Shown: positions 33,242 to 41,580 of the stretch, piece after piece
How the letters are laid out: each line of letters begins with the position of its first letter
How positions within the stretch are numbered: position 1 is the stretch's first letter
Assembly: GCF_014268505.2 (NCBI RefSeq)
Contig: NZ_JABWQP020000009.1
Span: forward strand, 148,530-212,529
Reading direction: 5' to 3'
Length of the DNA stretch: 64,000 nucleotides
Origin: Pseudomonas khorasanensis
GTDB taxonomy: Bacteria > Pseudomonadota > Gammaproteobacteria > Pseudomonadales > Pseudomonadaceae
The notes under the pieces: generated by a model
Told to the model about the DNA's origin: nothing
Database searches by the model: none
The model's input: only the letters and a program-made list of their open reading frames with translations
Made by a program: the position numbers and the translations under genes

Positions 33242-33946
33242 ATGGGCGCACAGTGGAAGGTTAAACACAAAGAAGCGGCAGCGAACGCCAAAGGGAAGAT
33301 CTTCGGCAAACTGGTGAAGGAAATCACCATTGCTGCGCGCAACGGTGCCGATACCGCCACCAACGCACACCTGCGTCTGGTGGTCGAACAGGCGAAGAAA
33401 GCCTCGATGCCGAAGGAAACCCTCGATCGCGCGATCAAGAAAGGCGCCGGTCTGCTGGGCGAAACCGTGCAGTACCATCGCGTGACCTACGAAGGTTTTG
33501 CCCCGCATCAGGTGCCGCTGATCGTTGAATGCGTCACCGACAACATCAACCGCACCGTCGCCGAAATCCGCGTGGCGTTCCGCAAGGGCCAGTTGGGTGC
33601 ATCCGGTTCGGTCGCCTGGGATTTCAACCACGTCGGCATGATCGAAGCCTCGCCGGACAGCCCGGACGCCGATCCGGAGATGGCCGCAATCGAGGCCGGT
33701 GCTCAGGATTTCGAGCCGGGTGAAGAGGGCGCGACCCTGTTCCTGACCGATCCGACCGACCTCGACGCCGTGCAGAAAGCCTTGCCAGGGCAAGGCTTCA
33801 CCGTGCTCTCGGCCAAGCTCGGCTACCAGCCGAAGAACCCGGTCAGCGGCCTGAGCGACGAGCAGATGGCGGAAGTCGAAGCGTTCCTCGAAGGCCTCGA
33901 CAACCATGATGACGTGCAGGATATGTTTGTGGGTCTGGCTGGCTGA
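33242..33946 (+). CDS. YebC/PmpR family protein
   Basis: The 234-residue protein belongs to the YebC family (MGAQWKVKHKEAAANAKGKIFGKLVKEI, EGFAPHQVPLIVECVTDN, NRTVAEIRVAFRK). Family members bind DNA or assist ribosomes stalled at proline runs. The start differs from the classic MAGHSKWANIKHRK, which places it in a separate paralogous group (YeeN-like). It is monocistronic, with a REP-like hairpin downstream. Confidence 0.88.
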   Translation: MGAQWKVKHKEAAANAKGKIFGKLVKEITIAARNGADTATNAHLRLVVEQAKKASMPKETLDRAIKKGAGLLGETVQYHRVTYEGFAPHQVPLIVECVTDNINRTVAEIRVAFRKGQLGASGSVAWDFNHVGMIEASPDSPDADPEMAAIEAGAQDFEPGEEGATLFLTDPTDLDAVQKALPGQGFTVLSAKLGYQPKNPVSGLSDEQMAEVEAFLEGLDNHDDVQDMFVGLAG

Positions 33947-33964
33947 TCTGTTGCTGTAATGACC

Positions 33965-34060
33965 TGTGGCGAGGGAGCTTGCTCCCGTTCGGCTGCGCAG
34001 CAGTCGTCGCTTTTTCGGGACGGCTTCGCCATCCAGCGGGAGCAAGCTCCCTCGCCACAG
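33965..34060. repeat. Inverted repeat, GCGAGGGAGCTTGCTCCC family
   Basis: TGTGGCGAGGGAGCTTGCTCCCG and its inverse CGGGAGCAAGCTCCCTCGCCACA flank a loop of about 50 bases. This is a third Pseudomonas REP-type family; a second copy is at 48612. Confidence 0.88.
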
Positions 34061-34072
34061 TCTTCGTCTCCG

Positions 34073-35386
34073 TCAGTTATCTTGCAGAAGCTCTATCACT
34101 TCGCTAAACCCCGGTCGCCCCAGCACATCCGCCTGACAGCAACGCCGCTCCAGTTCCTCCAGGGCCAAGCGCCGTTCAACACTCAGCCCTGAGTCGATAC
34201 GCGCCAGCAATTCCCCCAGCAATACACCGAACGCGCGCACTTCGAGGCGTTGCAATGCCCGGGTTTCCAGGCTGTCAGTGGTGGCGTGAAACGACGCCGC
34301 GCCGAAATCCCCCAGCAGACAATCGCCCAGATCGTTCAGCAGAATATTGTGGCCATAGAGGTCGCCGTGAGTAATGCCTTGTCGATGCAGATGTTCCGCC
34401 GCCGAGGCGATGCCCTTGGCAATGCGCAGGGCAACCTGCGCCGAGAAACGGCAATCCTCGGCATAAACGTCCCGCGAGCACGACGCCAGGCTCGGCAATC
34501 CGGCGAGGTTGCGAAAGCTCGGGTCAATCAGCTGCATGACCAACCCATGTTGCTGATCAGGATGGTCGTTGATGCGGCCTTCGACGCGGATCAGGTTCGG
34601 GTGCAAACCGGCGGTGATGCAGGCGTTCATCTCGTGCAGCGGCGAGCCGTCGCTGGTCATTTCACCTTTGTACAGCTTCACCGCGACTGCTTGCGTCGCG
34701 CCATCGTCACGCTGCCAGACGGCCCTGGAAATCACCCCGGACGCGCCTTCGCCCAGCTGTTGTTCGAGGCGCAGCGCTGACCAGTCAATCAAAGGGGTGG
34801 CCTCGAGGGCGGCGGCATCGGCTTCGGTTTCCAGCGGATTACCGGCGTAGGCCAGCCACGTCAGACTCGGCAGCGTCACCAGCCACTGCGGCAGTTCGGT
34901 CAGTTGGTTGGCGGCGATGCGGATCAACTCAAGCTGATGGCAATGGCGCAGGGATTGTGGCAGCGACCGCAGGCGATTGCCGGCGAGCATCAGTTTTTGC
35001 AGCGCCGGGCGCTCACCCAGTTCGCTCGGCAGGCTTTCAATGCGATTGTCGGTGAGGATCAACCAGCGCAGCTGTGGCGGGAGCGCAGCACCGGGTACGT
35101 CGACGATGCGGTTGGCTTTGAAGCCGACCATCGTCAGTGCCGCGCACTGGCCGAGGCAGGCCGGCAGTTCGGCGAACTGGTTGTCGGAGCAGAACAGCAC
35201 GCGCAGTCGGGTCAGGCGATGCAGGTCATCCGGCAGGCTGCTCAACGCGTTGCCGCTGAGGTTGAGCACTTCCAGCGTTTGAGCGAGGTCGAAAATCTCG
35301 ACCGGGAATTCGGTCAGCCCGCAAGACAGGTCCAGCCGGGTAATGCCTGACAGCTCGCCGGCGCGCAATTGAGCAAGGGTGTGCAT
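34073..35386 (-). CDS. Leucine-rich repeat protein kinase
   Basis: The 437-residue protein has two parts. Residues about 15-185 are seven or so leucine-rich repeats (TLEVLNLSGNALSSLP, LRVLFCSDNQFAELP, LRWLILTDNRIESLP, LQKLMLAGNRLRSLP). Residues about 205-437 are a Ser/Thr-type kinase: glycine loop GEGASG (212-217), K237 in VAVKLYK, H340-G-D342...N347 as catalytic loop (HGD for HRD) and D360-F-G. All key catalytic residues are present. No membrane segment is seen, so it is cytoplasmic. A LRR-kinase chimera is unusual in bacteria; the substrate is unknown. Confidence 0.85.
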   Translation of the reverse strand: MHTLAQLRAGELSGITRLDLSCGLTEFPVEIFDLAQTLEVLNLSGNALSSLPDDLHRLTRLRVLFCSDNQFAELPACLGQCAALTMVGFKANRIVDVPGAALPPQLRWLILTDNRIESLPSELGERPALQKLMLAGNRLRSLPQSLRHCHQLELIRIAANQLTELPQWLVTLPSLTWLAYAGNPLETEADAAALEATPLIDWSALRLEQQLGEGASGVISRAVWQRDDGATQAVAVKLYKGEMTSDGSPLHEMNACITAGLHPNLIRVEGRINDHPDQQHGLVMQLIDPSFRNLAGLPSLASCSRDVYAEDCRFSAQVALRIAKGIASAAEHLHRQGITHGDLYGHNILLNDLGDCLLGDFGAASFHATTDSLETRALQRLEVRAFGVLLGELLARIDSGLSVERRLALEELERRCCQADVLGRPGFSEVIELLQDN

Positions 35387-35497
35387 GTGTGTTTTTCGCT
35401 ATTGATCAGTGGGGCGGCGCGAGCGCGCTGGGAATGGGTGACATGATAGCGGTAAAGCAATATCTGGTTTATCTGGTATTGAAGTTGGCCCGGGACC

Positions 35498-35586
35498 TGT
35501 GGGAGCGAGCCTGCTCGCGAAAGCGGTGTATCAGTTACATGAATTCTGACTGACATACCGCTTCGCGAGCAGGCTCGCTCCCACAG
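35498..35586. repeat. Paired REP element
   Basis: TGTGGGAGCGAGCCTGCTCGCGAA and the inverted copy flank about 40 bases, between the divergent LRR-kinase start and the zapE 3' end. Confidence 0.92.
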
Positions 35587-35612
35587 GGTTCGCTTCCACA
35601 AGGTGCGGCATG

Positions 35613-36827
35613 TCAGGAGGGAGCGTGGATTTCCTGCAATTGACCCAGACGGCTGCGTGTACGCGCCAGGTCGACGGCGTTGCCTTCCAGGCTCTGGCCC
35701 GGCGGCAACCGGCCAAGCAGGGTCAGGTGCTTGTCCTGATCGTAGAGCACGTCGATCAGGTTGATGAAGCGCTGTTGCACAGCGATCGGGCACTCACCCA
35801 CCTGCGGCAGACCGTCGATGATCCATTGGTCGAAACGCTCGCAGAGCTGCAGATAATCGATGACCGCTGTCGGCTGTTCACACAGATCGTTGAAGGTAAA
35901 ACCGACTCGCCGGCCCTCGCACAACCGCGCCTGAAGCTGACGGTTTCCAACCGCCAAGGCCAGGGCTGGCGCATCGGGTGGCGGCAGGTTCAAGGCCTTG
36001 CGCTGAGCAGGTGTGGCCGGCCAGACGTAGTGCCCTTGAGTGAACACTTGATGCGCATGCTGGCGGTTGAGCGTGCGGTAATCGTGGGCGCCACCGACTT
36101 CCATCACCTGCATGCGCGTATTGATCAGCTCGATCACTGGTTTGAACCGCGCGTGATACAGCGGATTGGGCAACAGGCCTTCAGGCGCGTAGTTGGACGT
36201 CACCAGCAGCATGATGCGGCGTTTGAACAGGGCCTTGAACAGGCGCGTGATCAGCATCGCATCGCCGATGTCATGCACATGAAACTCGTCGAAACACAGC
36301 ACCTGACAGTCCAGTAGCAACTCGTCGAGAGTGATTTCGAGCGCGTCTTCCTGCTGACGATGGCGGAACATCCCTTCGTGCAATTGGGCAAAGAACTGAT
36401 GGAAATGCAGGCGACGTTTGCGGGTTATCGGCAGTGCCTGAAAGAACCCGTCGAGCAACCAGCTCTTGCCGCGCCCGACTGCGCCGTAAAGATACAGGCT
36501 TGGCGGTGTGTGTTTGCTGTCGCCGAGCAGGACACTGGCTTGCTGTGCCATGCAATCGATCACTTGCTGCTGGCTGCGGCTGAGGGTGTAGCCCTGACGG
36601 TGCGCCTTGTCACGGAAGTAATCGCGGATCGTCACGCCAGCAATATCGTGCCCGGCGCTGGCGGGAAAACCCTTGCCGAACAGGCGGCGCAACACCGCCC
36701 AGCGGTGGCTCAGTCGTGATTGTTTCGGCGGTCGGGCGGGCACGCGGGACAGGCTCCTGGTTGGTTGGGCCGGCTCCACCGGGAGCGCGGTGCTCAAGTT
36801 TAGCCAGACCTCGGGAGTAGGCTCCAT
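35613..36827 (-). CDS. zapE: Cell division ATPase ZapE
   Basis: The 404-residue protein is an AFG1-type AAA ATPase. Walker A reads YLYGAVGRGKSWLLDGF, Walker B VLCFDEFHVHDIGDAMLI, and the sensor LLVTSNYAPEGLLPN follows. In E. coli ZapE acts at the constricting Z ring and reduces FtsZ bundling. The start ATG at 36827 is chosen by family length; no good ribosome site is visible, and a longer frame (to 37004) overlaps the next gene. Confidence 0.9.
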   Translation of the reverse strand: MEPTPEVWLNLSTALPVEPAQPTRSLSRVPARPPKQSRLSHRWAVLRRLFGKGFPASAGHDIAGVTIRDYFRDKAHRQGYTLSRSQQQVIDCMAQQASVLLGDSKHTPPSLYLYGAVGRGKSWLLDGFFQALPITRKRRLHFHQFFAQLHEGMFRHRQQEDALEITLDELLLDCQVLCFDEFHVHDIGDAMLITRLFKALFKRRIMLLVTSNYAPEGLLPNPLYHARFKPVIELINTRMQVMEVGGAHDYRTLNRQHAHQVFTQGHYVWPATPAQRKALNLPPPDAPALALAVGNRQLQARLCEGRRVGFTFNDLCEQPTAVIDYLQLCERFDQWIIDGLPQVGECPIAVQQRFINLIDVLYDQDKHLTLLGRLPPGQSLEGNAVDLARTRSRLGQLQEIHAPS

Positions 36828-36879
36828 GAAATATGCACTGTTGCAAATGTAGGAGCTGACGAGTGCAAGGGACCGTATT

Positions 36880-37635
36880 TCAGAACGGTTGCGATTGCTT
36901 GAGCAATTGCGCCGCCGGCGAGTCCGTCGGGCTGACCATCGCATAGTTGTAGCCGGGCCCTGACCAGTAGTCAGCCTGCAGATCTCCATCGCTGCGCGAA
37001 CCACGCGGCAACAAAGTGTTTTTCGGCCCCGGCGGTCGCACGTAAAAACTCACCTTGTGGCCGTTGCCATCTTCATACACCACCATGGCTGCCGGCCCCT
37101 CATCGGTGCTGAGCAAGCGCCCGCTGACCGGCTCGAACCCGGCGGCCTTCAGGTCCGGCAAGCGCCCGGCCCGGGTGAAGTAACGGTCGAGCCAACGCTG
37201 CATGTCGCCGTCACTGTTGACCTTGTAATCCGCCGGCAGCAGGCCCTGCTGGGCAATCAGGCGATAGGCTTGCAAGGCATCCGTCATCGGCAGTTGGGAA
37301 GGGCGCGCCCAGGTCAGTTCCCGCGCCTGCCAACCGCTGAACCCGCCGATGCTGACAGCGATCAGCAACACCGCCGCGCTGGCCAGGTGCCGACGCGACT
37401 GGCGCTGACGGCGCTGACGAATCAGCGTCGGATCAAGCGCCGGGTTGGCCGGTTGCTGCAAGGCTCCACTGAGGGCCGCGCGCAGTTGTTGGGCATCGCG
37501 TTGCCAGGCACGAATCTGCGCGGCTTCATCGGGGTGGCTGGCCAGCCAGCTTTCAAGTACACGCCGGTCGGCGTCGCTGAGCTGGTGGTCGACGTAGGCG
37601 TGCAAGTCACGCTCGCTGGGAGGCAGGCTGATCAT
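36880..37635 (-). CDS. Anti-sigma factor of the ECF type (membrane-anchored)
   Basis: The 251-residue protein has a cytoplasmic N-terminal zinc-finger-like region (about 1-60, LHAYVDHQLSDADRRVLE), a single transmembrane segment (about 85-102, ASAAVLLIAVSIGGFSGW) and a periplasmic domain with FYVRPPGPKNTLLPRG. Its ATG overlaps the stop of the sigma gene (ATGA), so the two are translated together. The usual Cys-His zinc ligands are not obvious, so it may be a zinc-free member. It would hold the sigma factor inactive until a periplasmic signal is sensed. Confidence 0.85.
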   Translation of the reverse strand: MISLPPSERDLHAYVDHQLSDADRRVLESWLASHPDEAAQIRAWQRDAQQLRAALSGALQQPANPALDPTLIRQRRQRQSRRHLASAAVLLIAVSIGGFSGWQARELTWARPSQLPMTDALQAYRLIAQQGLLPADYKVNSDGDMQRWLDRYFTRAGRLPDLKAAGFEPVSGRLLSTDEGPAAMVVYEDGNGHKVSFYVRPPGPKNTLLPRGSRSDGDLQADYWSGPGYNYAMVSPTDSPAAQLLKQSQPF

Positions 37636-38138
37636 TTGAGTATCCGCAAGGAAGGGCTGCTGATTTCGCCGTCGCTGAGTTGGCGCAAGGCCTGGCGGGC
37701 GCGGGACAGGCGCGACATCACGGTGCCGATCGGAGCGCCAAGGATCTCGGCGACCTCTTTATAGGACAGGCCTTCCACCGAGACCATCAACAGCAGGGCG
37801 CGCTGTTCGGTGGGCAAACGTTCGAAGGCTTGCAGCGTCGACTGTGCGATCACGGTGCGTTCCACCGACGGTTCGGCGTCGTCGCGCCCGGTGAAAAATT
37901 CAAGCATCCGCGCATAGCGCCGAGACCGGCGGTGCGCATCGAGAAACTGCCGATAGAGGATCGCAAACAGCCAGGCGCGCAAATCGCCCTCGGCGCGTTT
38001 TTCGCCCCACGCCGCTAGCGCCCGTTCGAGGCTGGCCTGCACCAGGTCGTCAGCGCTGCTGCTGTTGCGCGTCAACGACACGGCAAAGCGGCGCAACCTG
38101 GGAATGATTTCTCTCAACGGTTCGTCGAATTCGCTCAT
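37632..38138 (-). CDS. ECF sigma factor
   Basis: The 168-residue protein has sigma region 2 (about 15-80; SADDLVQASLERALAAW, AWLFAILYRQFLDAHRR) and region 4 (about 115-165; LPTEQRALLLMVSVEGLSYKEVAEILGAPIGTVMSRLSRARQAL). The anti-sigma follows by overlapping codons. Upstream lie two facing ECF-type promoters, one for this gene and one for the catalase operon. The presumed stimulus is oxidative or membrane stress. Confidence 0.92.
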   Translation of the reverse strand: MSEFDEPLREIIPRLRRFAVSLTRNSSSADDLVQASLERALAAWGEKRAEGDLRAWLFAILYRQFLDAHRRSRRYARMLEFFTGRDDAEPSVERTVIAQSTLQAFERLPTEQRALLLMVSVEGLSYKEVAEILGAPIGTVMSRLSRARQALRQLSDGEISSPSLRILK

Positions 38139-38172
38139 GAAATTCTACTAGTCACTACGCTGTGGACTAGGA

Positions 38173-38198
38173 AGACGTCCGTCAGGTGAGGTTATTCC
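38173..38198 (-). promoter_or_regulatory. ECF-type promoter of the sigma/anti-sigma operon
   Basis: On the minus strand GGAATAACC (38198-38190) and CGTCT (38177-38173) are separated by the same 15-base distance (from GGAATA to CGTC) as in the divergent promoter. The sequence matches typical ECF promoters (GGAAT...CGTC), implying autoregulation. Confidence 0.78.
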
Positions 38199-38226
38199 AC
38201 GTTCGCAAAAATAAACACCGCACCGT

Positions 38227-38251
38227 GGAATAAACCCTCACGGGCTGCGTC
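38227..38251 (+). promoter_or_regulatory. ECF-type promoter of the catalase/cytochrome b561 operon
   Basis: GGAATAAACC (38227-38236) and CGTC (38248-38251), 15 bases from GGAATA to CGTC, mirror the promoter on the other strand. Both begin with GTGGAATAA. Confidence 0.78.
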
Positions 38252-38294
38252 TTGCTGATTCTTTCCCCTTGTGGCCGATGGCCTGGAGATTTTC

Positions 38295-39401
38295 ATGGTT
38301 GATCGCTCGTCCCCCCACGCAGCACCGCCCGACAGGCCGCCGCGCCAGCCACTCAGCGCCGCGAGCCTGGTTTTACGTCTGAGCGCCATTGCCGTGATCG
38401 TCGCCGCTGTGGCGGGGGCATTTGCCTACGTCCACGGCAACCTCGACCCACAACGGCTGACGCCAAAAGCGCTGGTCGATGTGCTGGAAAAGAACAACGG
38501 CGTGCACCCAGGGTTTCGCCGCAACCACGCCAAGGGCGTCTGCGTGATCGGTCATTTCGAAAGCAGTGGCGAGGCGCGGGCGTATTCCACAGCGCAAGTG
38601 TTCAACCAACCGCAGACGCCGGTGGTGGGGCGCTTCGCCTTGCCGGCGGGCAGTCCTTATGCGCCGGACAGCGCCGTGCCGATCCGCAGCCTGGCGCTGC
38701 GCTTCACCCAGGCTGACGGCCAGCAATGGCGCACCGGCATGAACAGCATGCCGGTGTTTCCGGTGGGCACGCCTGAAGCGTTCTACCAACTGCAGCAGGC
38801 GCAGTCACCGGACCCGGCCACGGGCAAACCCGACCCGAGCAAGGTGCCGGCATTCTTTGCCGCGCACCCGGAAGCCGTGCCGTTTTTGACTTGGGTGAAG
38901 ACCGCCAAACCTTCGGCCAGCTACGCGACTGAAACCTACAACAGCGTCAATGCGTTCTACCTGGTGGACGCCAGCGGCAAGAAACAGGCGGTGCGCTGGA
39001 GCATGACGCCATTGGCTCAGGATGCTGCGAGTGCCACGGCGCCTGAAGGGGCTGACTTTCTGGAAAAGGACCTGGTACAACGCCTGGCCAACGCGCCATT
39101 GCGCTTCCAGTTGAACATCACCCTGGCCAACGCCGACGATCCGGTAAACGATGCCAGCAAATCGTGGCCCGCCGGGCGCAAAGTGCTGAACGCGGGCACG
39201 CTGGTGCTGGAGAAAACTCAGCCGCAACTGAGTGGCGACTGCCGCGACATCAACTACGATCCGCTGGTGCTGCCGGCCGGCATTCAAGGCTCGGATGATC
39301 CGTTGCTCGCCGCGCGTTCCGCCGGTTATGCCAATTCCTACCTGCGTCGCACCAGCGAAGTCAGCCAGTTGCCCGCCGCCAAACAGGAGGCTCGTCCATG
39401 A
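38295..39401 (+). CDS. Catalase-related peroxidase (SrpA-like), membrane-anchored
   Basis: The 368-residue protein has one N-terminal anchoring helix (about 30-48) and a compact catalase core without the C-terminal domain. The distal His lies in FRRNHAKGVCVIG, and the heme-ligand Tyr in RSAGYANSYLRR (R-x-x-x-Y, as in catalases). Small catalases of this kind act as organic-peroxide peroxidases, probably facing the periplasm. GGAG precedes ATG at 38295. Its stop overlaps the next ATG (ATGA), and it is preceded by an ECF promoter. Confidence 0.88.
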   Translation: MVDRSSPHAAPPDRPPRQPLSAASLVLRLSAIAVIVAAVAGAFAYVHGNLDPQRLTPKALVDVLEKNNGVHPGFRRNHAKGVCVIGHFESSGEARAYSTAQVFNQPQTPVVGRFALPAGSPYAPDSAVPIRSLALRFTQADGQQWRTGMNSMPVFPVGTPEAFYQLQQAQSPDPATGKPDPSKVPAFFAAHPEAVPFLTWVKTAKPSASYATETYNSVNAFYLVDASGKKQAVRWSMTPLAQDAASATAPEGADFLEKDLVQRLANAPLRFQLNITLANADDPVNDASKSWPAGRKVLNAGTLVLEKTQPQLSGDCRDINYDPLVLPAGIQGSDDPLLAARSAGYANSYLRRTSEVSQLPAAKQEARP

Positions 39402-39943
39402 GCGCTCAACCGACTCATTTCGCCTTGCTGGCGCGCCTGCTGCACTGGCTGATGGCGTTGATGATCATCGCCATGCTGTTTATCGGTGCGGGGATGGTCA
39501 CCTCGGTGTCGTCCCGCCATGAATGGCTGATTCACCTGCACAAGCCGCTGGGTATCGCGATTCTGGCGCTGGTGGTCCTGCGCCTGCTGGTGCGCTTCAC
39601 GACTCGGCAACCGCCGTTGCCGGATGATCTGCCGGGTTGGCAGGCGCTGGCGGCCAAGGCTTCCCACGTCTTGCTGTATGCGTTGATGCTGGTGTTGCCG
39701 CTGCTCGGCTGGGCCATGATCAGCGCGTCGGGTGAGCCGGTGATGCTGTCGGCTTCGCTGCAGCTGCCGTCGGTTGTGCCGGCCGATGCGCAACTGTTCG
39801 CGCTACTGCGCAAGGCTCATGGGTACCTGGCGTATTTGCTGTTTCTGACGGTGTTGCTGCACCTGGCGGCTGCGCTGTTTCATGGCTGGGTGCGTCGTGA
39901 CGAGGTGCTCGACAGTATGTTGCGCGGTCGCGGTCGCGGCTAA
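39398..39943 (+). CDS. Cytochrome b561
   Basis: The 181-residue inner-membrane protein has four hydrophobic helices and conserved histidines suited to two b-type hemes (LLARLLHWLMALM, LIHLHKPLGIAIL, KAHGYLAYLLFLTVLLHLAAAL). It is translationally coupled to the catalase-like gene and could pass electrons from the quinone pool to it. This pairing is common for SrpA-like proteins. Confidence 0.88.
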   Translation: MSAQPTHFALLARLLHWLMALMIIAMLFIGAGMVTSVSSRHEWLIHLHKPLGIAILALVVLRLLVRFTTRQPPLPDDLPGWQALAAKASHVLLYALMLVLPLLGWAMISASGEPVMLSASLQLPSVVPADAQLFALLRKAHGYLAYLLFLTVLLHLAAALFHGWVRRDEVLDSMLRGRGRG

Positions 39944-39954
39944 TCGCCCAACGC

Positions 39955-39984
39955 AAAAGATCGCAGACGGGGCTGCGATCTTTT
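39955..39984. terminator. Bidirectional terminator
   Basis: AAAAGATCGCAG pairs with CTGCGATCTTTT around ACGGGG, between the convergent cytochrome b561 and M14 peptidase genes. Confidence 0.85.
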
Positions 39985-40004
39985 GGCGGTAGCGGGTAAG
40001 CGAA

Positions 40005-41156
40005 TCAGCGCAGGGTATCGACCATGTCGGCGAAGGTCGTCAGCACATCTTTGCCCAATTGCTTCGAGCGTTTGCCCGACCAGCCGGTGAGCTTGTCCGG
40101 ATGGTCGTCGTGGTCCTTGAAGGGCATTTCCAGCGTCAGCGAGAGGCAGTCGTATTTCTGACCAACGCTGTTGCAGGCCAGCGTCATGTTGGCCTGACCC
40201 GGTTCGTCGCGGGTGTAGCCGTACTTCGTCTGGAAGTCTTTGGTGGTGTGCTTCAAGTGACTGCGGAAATGCTCTTCGAGCTTTTCGATGCGTGGCGTAT
40301 AGCCTGGGTTGCCTTCACAGCCAGCGGTGAACACGTGGGGGATTTCCTCGTCGCCGTGTACGTCGAGAAACGCATCGACGCCATACTTTTCCATCTGCTG
40401 CTGTACGAAAAGCACCTCGGGGCTGACTTCCTGGCTGGCGTTCTGCCAGGCGCGGTTCAAATCCTGGCCCATGGCATTGGTGCGCAGGTGACCGTGGAAG
40501 GCGCCGTCCGGGTTCATGTTTGGCACCAGGTAGAGGTCGGCGCTGGCCAGGAGCTTGTTCAGTACCGGATCGTCCTGTCGTTCCAGACGTTCGATCACGC
40601 CTTCCATGAACCACTCGGCCATGTGCTCACCGGGATGCTGCTGGGCGATGATCCAGATTTTGCGTCGGCCTTCGGCGCCGCTGCCTTTGCGCAGCAATTG
40701 AATATCGCGGCCTTCGACGCTCTTGCCGGTCGCAAGCAACTCGGTGCCGGCCTTGCTCAGTGCTTGTTCAATCAACCAGTCGTGACGGCCACGGCTGTAA
40801 GGCTCGAAGTAGGCGAACCAGGCGTGGGTGTGTTCGGCTTCGAGGCAGAAGCGCAGGCTGTCGCCCTCAAAACTGGTCGGAATGCGGAACCAGTTGACGT
40901 GGTCGTAGGAGGCGACTGCCTGATAGCCGGTCCAGGCTTTGTTGTAGGAAGACTGGCTGGCGTTGACCAGGCGAAACCAGTGTTCCTGATGAACATGCAG
41001 GCCGCTGGCCTTGAAGTGAAACCACTGAAAGTGCGCGCTGCGGGTATCCGGGCGAATGGCCAGAACGGGATTGAGCGGATTGCTGATGTCGACGACATGG
41101 ATGTTGCCGCTGTCGAAGTTGGCGCTGATGTCGAACGAAGATTTGGCCACGGTCAT
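40005..41156 (-). CDS. M14-family zinc carboxypeptidase (cytosolic-type)
   Basis: The 383-residue protein has an N-terminal beta-domain (about 1-115) typical of cytosolic carboxypeptidases and an M14 catalytic domain. Zinc ligands are in HPGEH (about residue 174) and DVHGDEE (about residue 265); the catalytic Glu lies in LTLEMPFKDHDDH near the C-terminus. There is no signal peptide, so it acts in the cytoplasm. Related eukaryotic proteins remove glutamates from tubulin; the bacterial substrate is unknown. AGGA lies 8 bases before ATG at 41156. Confidence 0.87.
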   Translation of the reverse strand: MTVAKSSFDISANFDSGNIHVVDISNPLNPVLAIRPDTRSAHFQWFHFKASGLHVHQEHWFRLVNASQSSYNKAWTGYQAVASYDHVNWFRIPTSFEGDSLRFCLEAEHTHAWFAYFEPYSRGRHDWLIEQALSKAGTELLATGKSVEGRDIQLLRKGSGAEGRRKIWIIAQQHPGEHMAEWFMEGVIERLERQDDPVLNKLLASADLYLVPNMNPDGAFHGHLRTNAMGQDLNRAWQNASQEVSPEVLFVQQQMEKYGVDAFLDVHGDEEIPHVFTAGCEGNPGYTPRIEKLEEHFRSHLKHTTKDFQTKYGYTRDEPGQANMTLACNSVGQKYDCLSLTLEMPFKDHDDHPDKLTGWSGKRSKQLGKDVLTTFADMVDTLR

Positions 41157-41417
41157 AATCACTTCCTGAACATGTTTTTATGGCCGGTACTTTACACGCA
41201 GGCGGAGGTGAAACCGAGGGGAATTGCGAGGTGTTGGCGAGGGGGCGTCCTCCGTGACGCGACTGCAGCTTAGAGAGTATGCGATTGATTCTCAAGTGCT
41301 GATTGCGGTTAGTTTGCCTCAATCTGACCGGGCCCTGCTTGCCAATCGATAGGCTTTTGATATTATCCGCGCCATCGAATGTGCGGCACCCAAAGACTTC
41401 ATTAGCCTGAAGACACA

Positions 41418-41433
41418 AGCCCGAAAAACGGGC
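41418..41433 (-). terminator. Second hairpin after prrF
   Basis: GCCCG pairs with CGGGC around AAAAA, just beyond the prrF terminator on the minus strand, perhaps a backup. Confidence 0.6.
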
Positions 41434-41545
41434 AAAAAAAGACCCGGCAAAAAGCCGGGTCAAAAACCGTGATTAGCCTGATGAGGAGATAGTCCAGAAG
41501 ACCGACCTAAGGTCTCTGGTCCATCGACTGATCTTGCGACCAGCT
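41434..41545 (-). ncRNA. prrF: PrrF iron-responsive small RNA
   Basis: On the minus strand this 112-base RNA contains the core GACTATCTCCTCATCAGG followed by CTAATCACGG, which is the conserved antisense region of PrrF1/PrrF2. It ends with a GACCCGGC-TTTTT-GCCGGGTC hairpin and seven T. PrrF represses non-essential iron-containing proteins when iron is low, with Hfq. A Fur box and a strong promoter stand directly upstream. I cannot tell whether this is copy 1 or 2. Confidence 0.94.
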
Positions 41546-41551
41546 GCATGC

Positions 41552-41580
41552 AATAATAATCATTATCATTTGCAAGTCAA
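41552..41580 (-). promoter_or_regulatory. Fur-controlled promoter of prrF
   Basis: Read on the minus strand, TTGACT (41580-41575), 16 bases, then TATTAT (41558-41553), and a start at about 41545. The Fur box ATGATAATGATTATTATT lies over the spacer and -10 (41552-41570) and matches the 19-base Fur palindrome. The -35 hexamer contains the TGA stop of the upstream gene. Confidence 0.88.
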
